Shown: positions 7,586-8,773 of the stretch, piece after piece | Layout: the number at the start of each line of letters is the position of its first letter | Numbering within the stretch: the stretch's first letter is position 1 | Assembly (NCBI GenBank): GCA_023247595.1 | Contig: JAHFGF010000062.1 | Coordinates: forward strand, 1-8,773 | Source of the DNA: Candidatus Omnitrophota bacterium | Lineage (GTDB): Bacteria; Omnitrophota; Koll11; Zapsychrales; Fredricksoniimonadaceae | DNA length: 8,773 nucleotides | Direction of reading: 5' to 3' | Notes under the pieces: generated by a model | What the model saw: only the letters and a program-made list of their open reading frames with translations | Databases searched by the model: none | What the model was told of the DNA's origin: nothing | Translations under genes and position numbers: made by a program

Positions 7586-8590
7586 ATGAAGCTGAGTGAT
7601 TTTCAATATGACTTGCCGCAGGATCTTGTGGCGCAATATCCATCTTCCCGCCGAGATGACGCGCGGTTAATGGTGATTGACAGGTTCCAACAAGTCATCC
7701 GGCATGATATCTTCCGCAACATCGGGCGCTATCTTCCGCGTGATAGCAGGCTGGTGGTTAATAACAGTAAGGTTGTGCCGGCGAGGTTATTGGGAAAAAG
7801 ACAGAATTTCGGCGGGCAGGTTGAAGTTTTTTTATTAAAGAAATTAAGTTCGAATCGTTATGAGGCGCTTTTAAAACCGTTAAAGAAAATCAAAGTTGGA
7901 GAGCCGTTGGAGTTTCCTTCCGGTTTAGTTGGTTTTCTTGAGGATAAAGAAAAAAGAATTGTCCATTTCAATAAAAAAAATATACAGAGTTTATTGACGC
8001 GTATTGGCCATATGCCGTTGCCTCCGTATATTAATCGGGCTGATACCGCAAGCGACCGTCAAGAATATCAAACGGTTTATGCCCGTCATGCCGGTTCGGT
8101 TGCTTCGCCGACAGCCGGGCTTCATTTTACCAAGGCTTTAATGGCCGGCTTAAAAAAAAGCGGGCATTCATTTGCGTCATTGACGCTTCATATTAATTAC
8201 GGGACTTTTAAGCCGGTTGAATGCGAGGACATACGGTCGCATCCGATGCATACGGAAGAATATTCCATTTCTCCGTCGGCGTACACAAAAATTGTTGCGG
8301 AAAGAAAATCGGGACGGAAAATAGTTGCTGTCGGAACAACCAGCTGCCGAGTGCTGGAGTCGGTGGCGGATTCGAAGAAATTAAAGGGAAGCACGAAGAT
8401 CTTTATTTATCCGGGGTTTAGTTTTCAATTGGTTGATTGTTTGATTACAAATTTTCATCTTCCGCAAAGCACGCTGTTAATGCTGGTTTATGCGTTTGGA
8501 GGAATGACATTGATGAAGCGCGCTTATCAGGAAGCTATTAAAGAGAAGTATCGATTTTATAGTTACGGGGATGCGATGTTGATTGTCTAG
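7586..8590 (+). CDS. queA: S-adenosylmethionine:tRNA ribosyltransferase-isomerase QueA
   Basis: QueA transfers and isomerises the ribosyl moiety of S-adenosylmethionine onto preQ1 already placed in tRNA, giving epoxyqueuosine at wobble position 34. The product is 334 residues, a little shorter than the E. coli enzyme and near the common bacterial length. The N-terminus MKLSDFQYDLPQDLVAQYP is typical. Family motifs are SPTAGLHFT (PTAGLHFT at 175-182), MHTEEY, GTTSCRVLE at 250-258 and TNFHLPQS at 288-295. The start is 11 bases after the upstream stop, with no Shine-Dalgarno, so it is probably coupled or leaderless-like. tgt, a frequent neighbour, does not follow within the window. The gene is complete and intact and appears to be the last of the run. 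Confidence 0.97.
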   Translation: MKLSDFQYDLPQDLVAQYPSSRRDDARLMVIDRFQQVIRHDIFRNIGRYLPRDSRLVVNNSKVVPARLLGKRQNFGGQVEVFLLKKLSSNRYEALLKPLKKIKVGEPLEFPSGLVGFLEDKEKRIVHFNKKNIQSLLTRIGHMPLPPYINRADTASDRQEYQTVYARHAGSVASPTAGLHFTKALMAGLKKSGHSFASLTLHINYGTFKPVECEDIRSHPMHTEEYSISPSAYTKIVAERKSGRKIVAVGTTSCRVLESVADSKKLKGSTKIFIYPGFSFQLVDCLITNFHLPQSTLLMLVYAFGGMTLMKRAYQEAIKEKYRFYSYGDAMLIV

Positions 8591-8592
8591 AC

Positions 8593-8621
8593 GTAAAGGA
8601 GGGTTTCAAACCCTCCTCTAC
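8593..8621 (+). repeat. 29-base palindromic hairpin after queA; possible terminator or dispersed repeat
   Basis: The arms are 14 bases each around a single central C, with one mismatch (A8596 opposite C8618). The core is AGGAGGGTTT paired with AAACCCTCCT. It starts three bases after the queA stop, where a transcription terminator would be expected. However, the plus-strand downstream side (CTACAAGATG) has no T run, so it is a poor intrinsic terminator by the usual rule. The short form GTA...TAC with a G-rich/TTTCAAA/C-rich centre resembles intergenic palindromes that recur in some uncultured-bacterial genomes. It also contains an AGGAGG core, but no plausible gene follows it. Confidence 0.6.
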
Positions 8622-8656
8622 AAGATGTTAATAAACGTGAGTTCAATCTAATCCTG

Positions 8657-8773
8657 GCTCAAGTGTGAGGGTTGGGATGAACGTGAATTGAGACCTACAC
8701 AATTTCTTTAGAGACTTATTAGAGGAATTGTGTGCGGGCTCGTTGAACGGAATCACAATCCTCACACTTGAGC
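8657..8773 (+). repeat. Foldback element: outer inverted repeat ending at the window edge
   Basis: The 14 bases GCTCAAGTGTGAGG at 8657-8670 are the exact reverse complement of the last 14 bases of the window (8760-8773). Allowing one G-T pair extends the match to 18 bases (8657-8674 with 8756-8773), and one mismatch extends it to 22. The 117-base span contains a second, nested inverted repeat. This layout fits a small foldback/MITE-like element, a structured RNA, or an artefact at a contig end. No transposase gene or target-site duplication can be seen, and the right flank is outside the window. Confidence 0.6.
8697..8733 (+). repeat. Inner hairpin nested in the foldback element
   Basis: ACACAATTTCTTTA (8697-8710) can pair along all 14 positions with TAGAGGAATTGTGT (8720-8733), using two G-T pairs and a 9-base loop. 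The first eight pairs are Watson-Crick. The use of G-T rather than only exact pairs would suit an RNA structure, though it may equally be decay of a DNA palindrome. Confidence 0.55.

Noticed and set aside
8625..8651. Tiny open frame (MLINVSSI) after the AGGAGG-containing palindrome
   Set aside because: At eight codons with no family resemblance, and with the AGGAGG locked in a hairpin, nothing supports translation.
8657..8773. 6S RNA-like architecture
   Set aside because: A closing stem, open middle and apical hairpin recall 6S RNA, but the span is much shorter than known examples and no conserved 6S sequence is recognisable.
1..8773. CRISPR array, tRNA, rRNA or transposase genes
   Set aside because: No regularly spaced direct repeats, cloverleaf structures, rRNA-like stretches or transposase motifs were seen on either strand.

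Overview
The window is a tightly packed, all-plus-strand block of bacterial housekeeping genes. It begins inside nusA and ends in a short non-coding tail rich in inverted repeats. Base composition looks even throughout, with GC in the mid-40s by eye. No phage, plasmid or transposase gene is visible. The gene order nusA-infB-trpS-scpA-ruvB-DUF2905-spoIID-queA suggests an uncultured Gram-negative-type lineage. The run ruvB-DUF2905-SpoIID-queA is one I associate with Omnitrophota and related candidate phyla. That placement is inference from gene order and protein character, not a database result.

Positions 1-3311 hold the transcription/translation pair: the 3' part of nusA (end of the S1 domain, two KH domains, acidic tail) and complete infB (IF-2, with a long Lys/Ala then Pro/Val-rich linker). 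The usual followers rbfA and truB are absent. A 64-base gap leads instead to trpS, a tryptophanyl-tRNA synthetase with four cysteines spaced like the [4Fe-4S] site of the Thermotoga enzyme. trpS overlaps scpA by one base (TAATG). scpA overlaps ruvB, with no scpB between them. The DUF2905 membrane protein gene follows ruvB after 9 bases and overlaps the SpoIID-family gene by 16 bases. queA follows 11 bases later.

From trpS onward the genes are spaced like a single operon, and several starts lack a clear Shine-Dalgarno and may depend on coupling. Functions covered are transcription elongation/termination (NusA), translation initiation and tRNA charging (IF-2, TrpRS), chromosome organisation (ScpA), Holliday-junction migration (RuvB), cell-wall glycan processing (SpoIID-like) and queuosine tRNA modification (QueA).

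The 183 bases after queA hold no gene. They contain a near-perfect 29-base palindrome and a nested pair of inverted repeats that ends exactly at the window edge. This tail is the least explained part of the window. I see no convincing new multi-gene system. The best leads are the TrpRS cysteine cluster, the possible metal site in the SpoIID-like protein, and the terminal foldback element.
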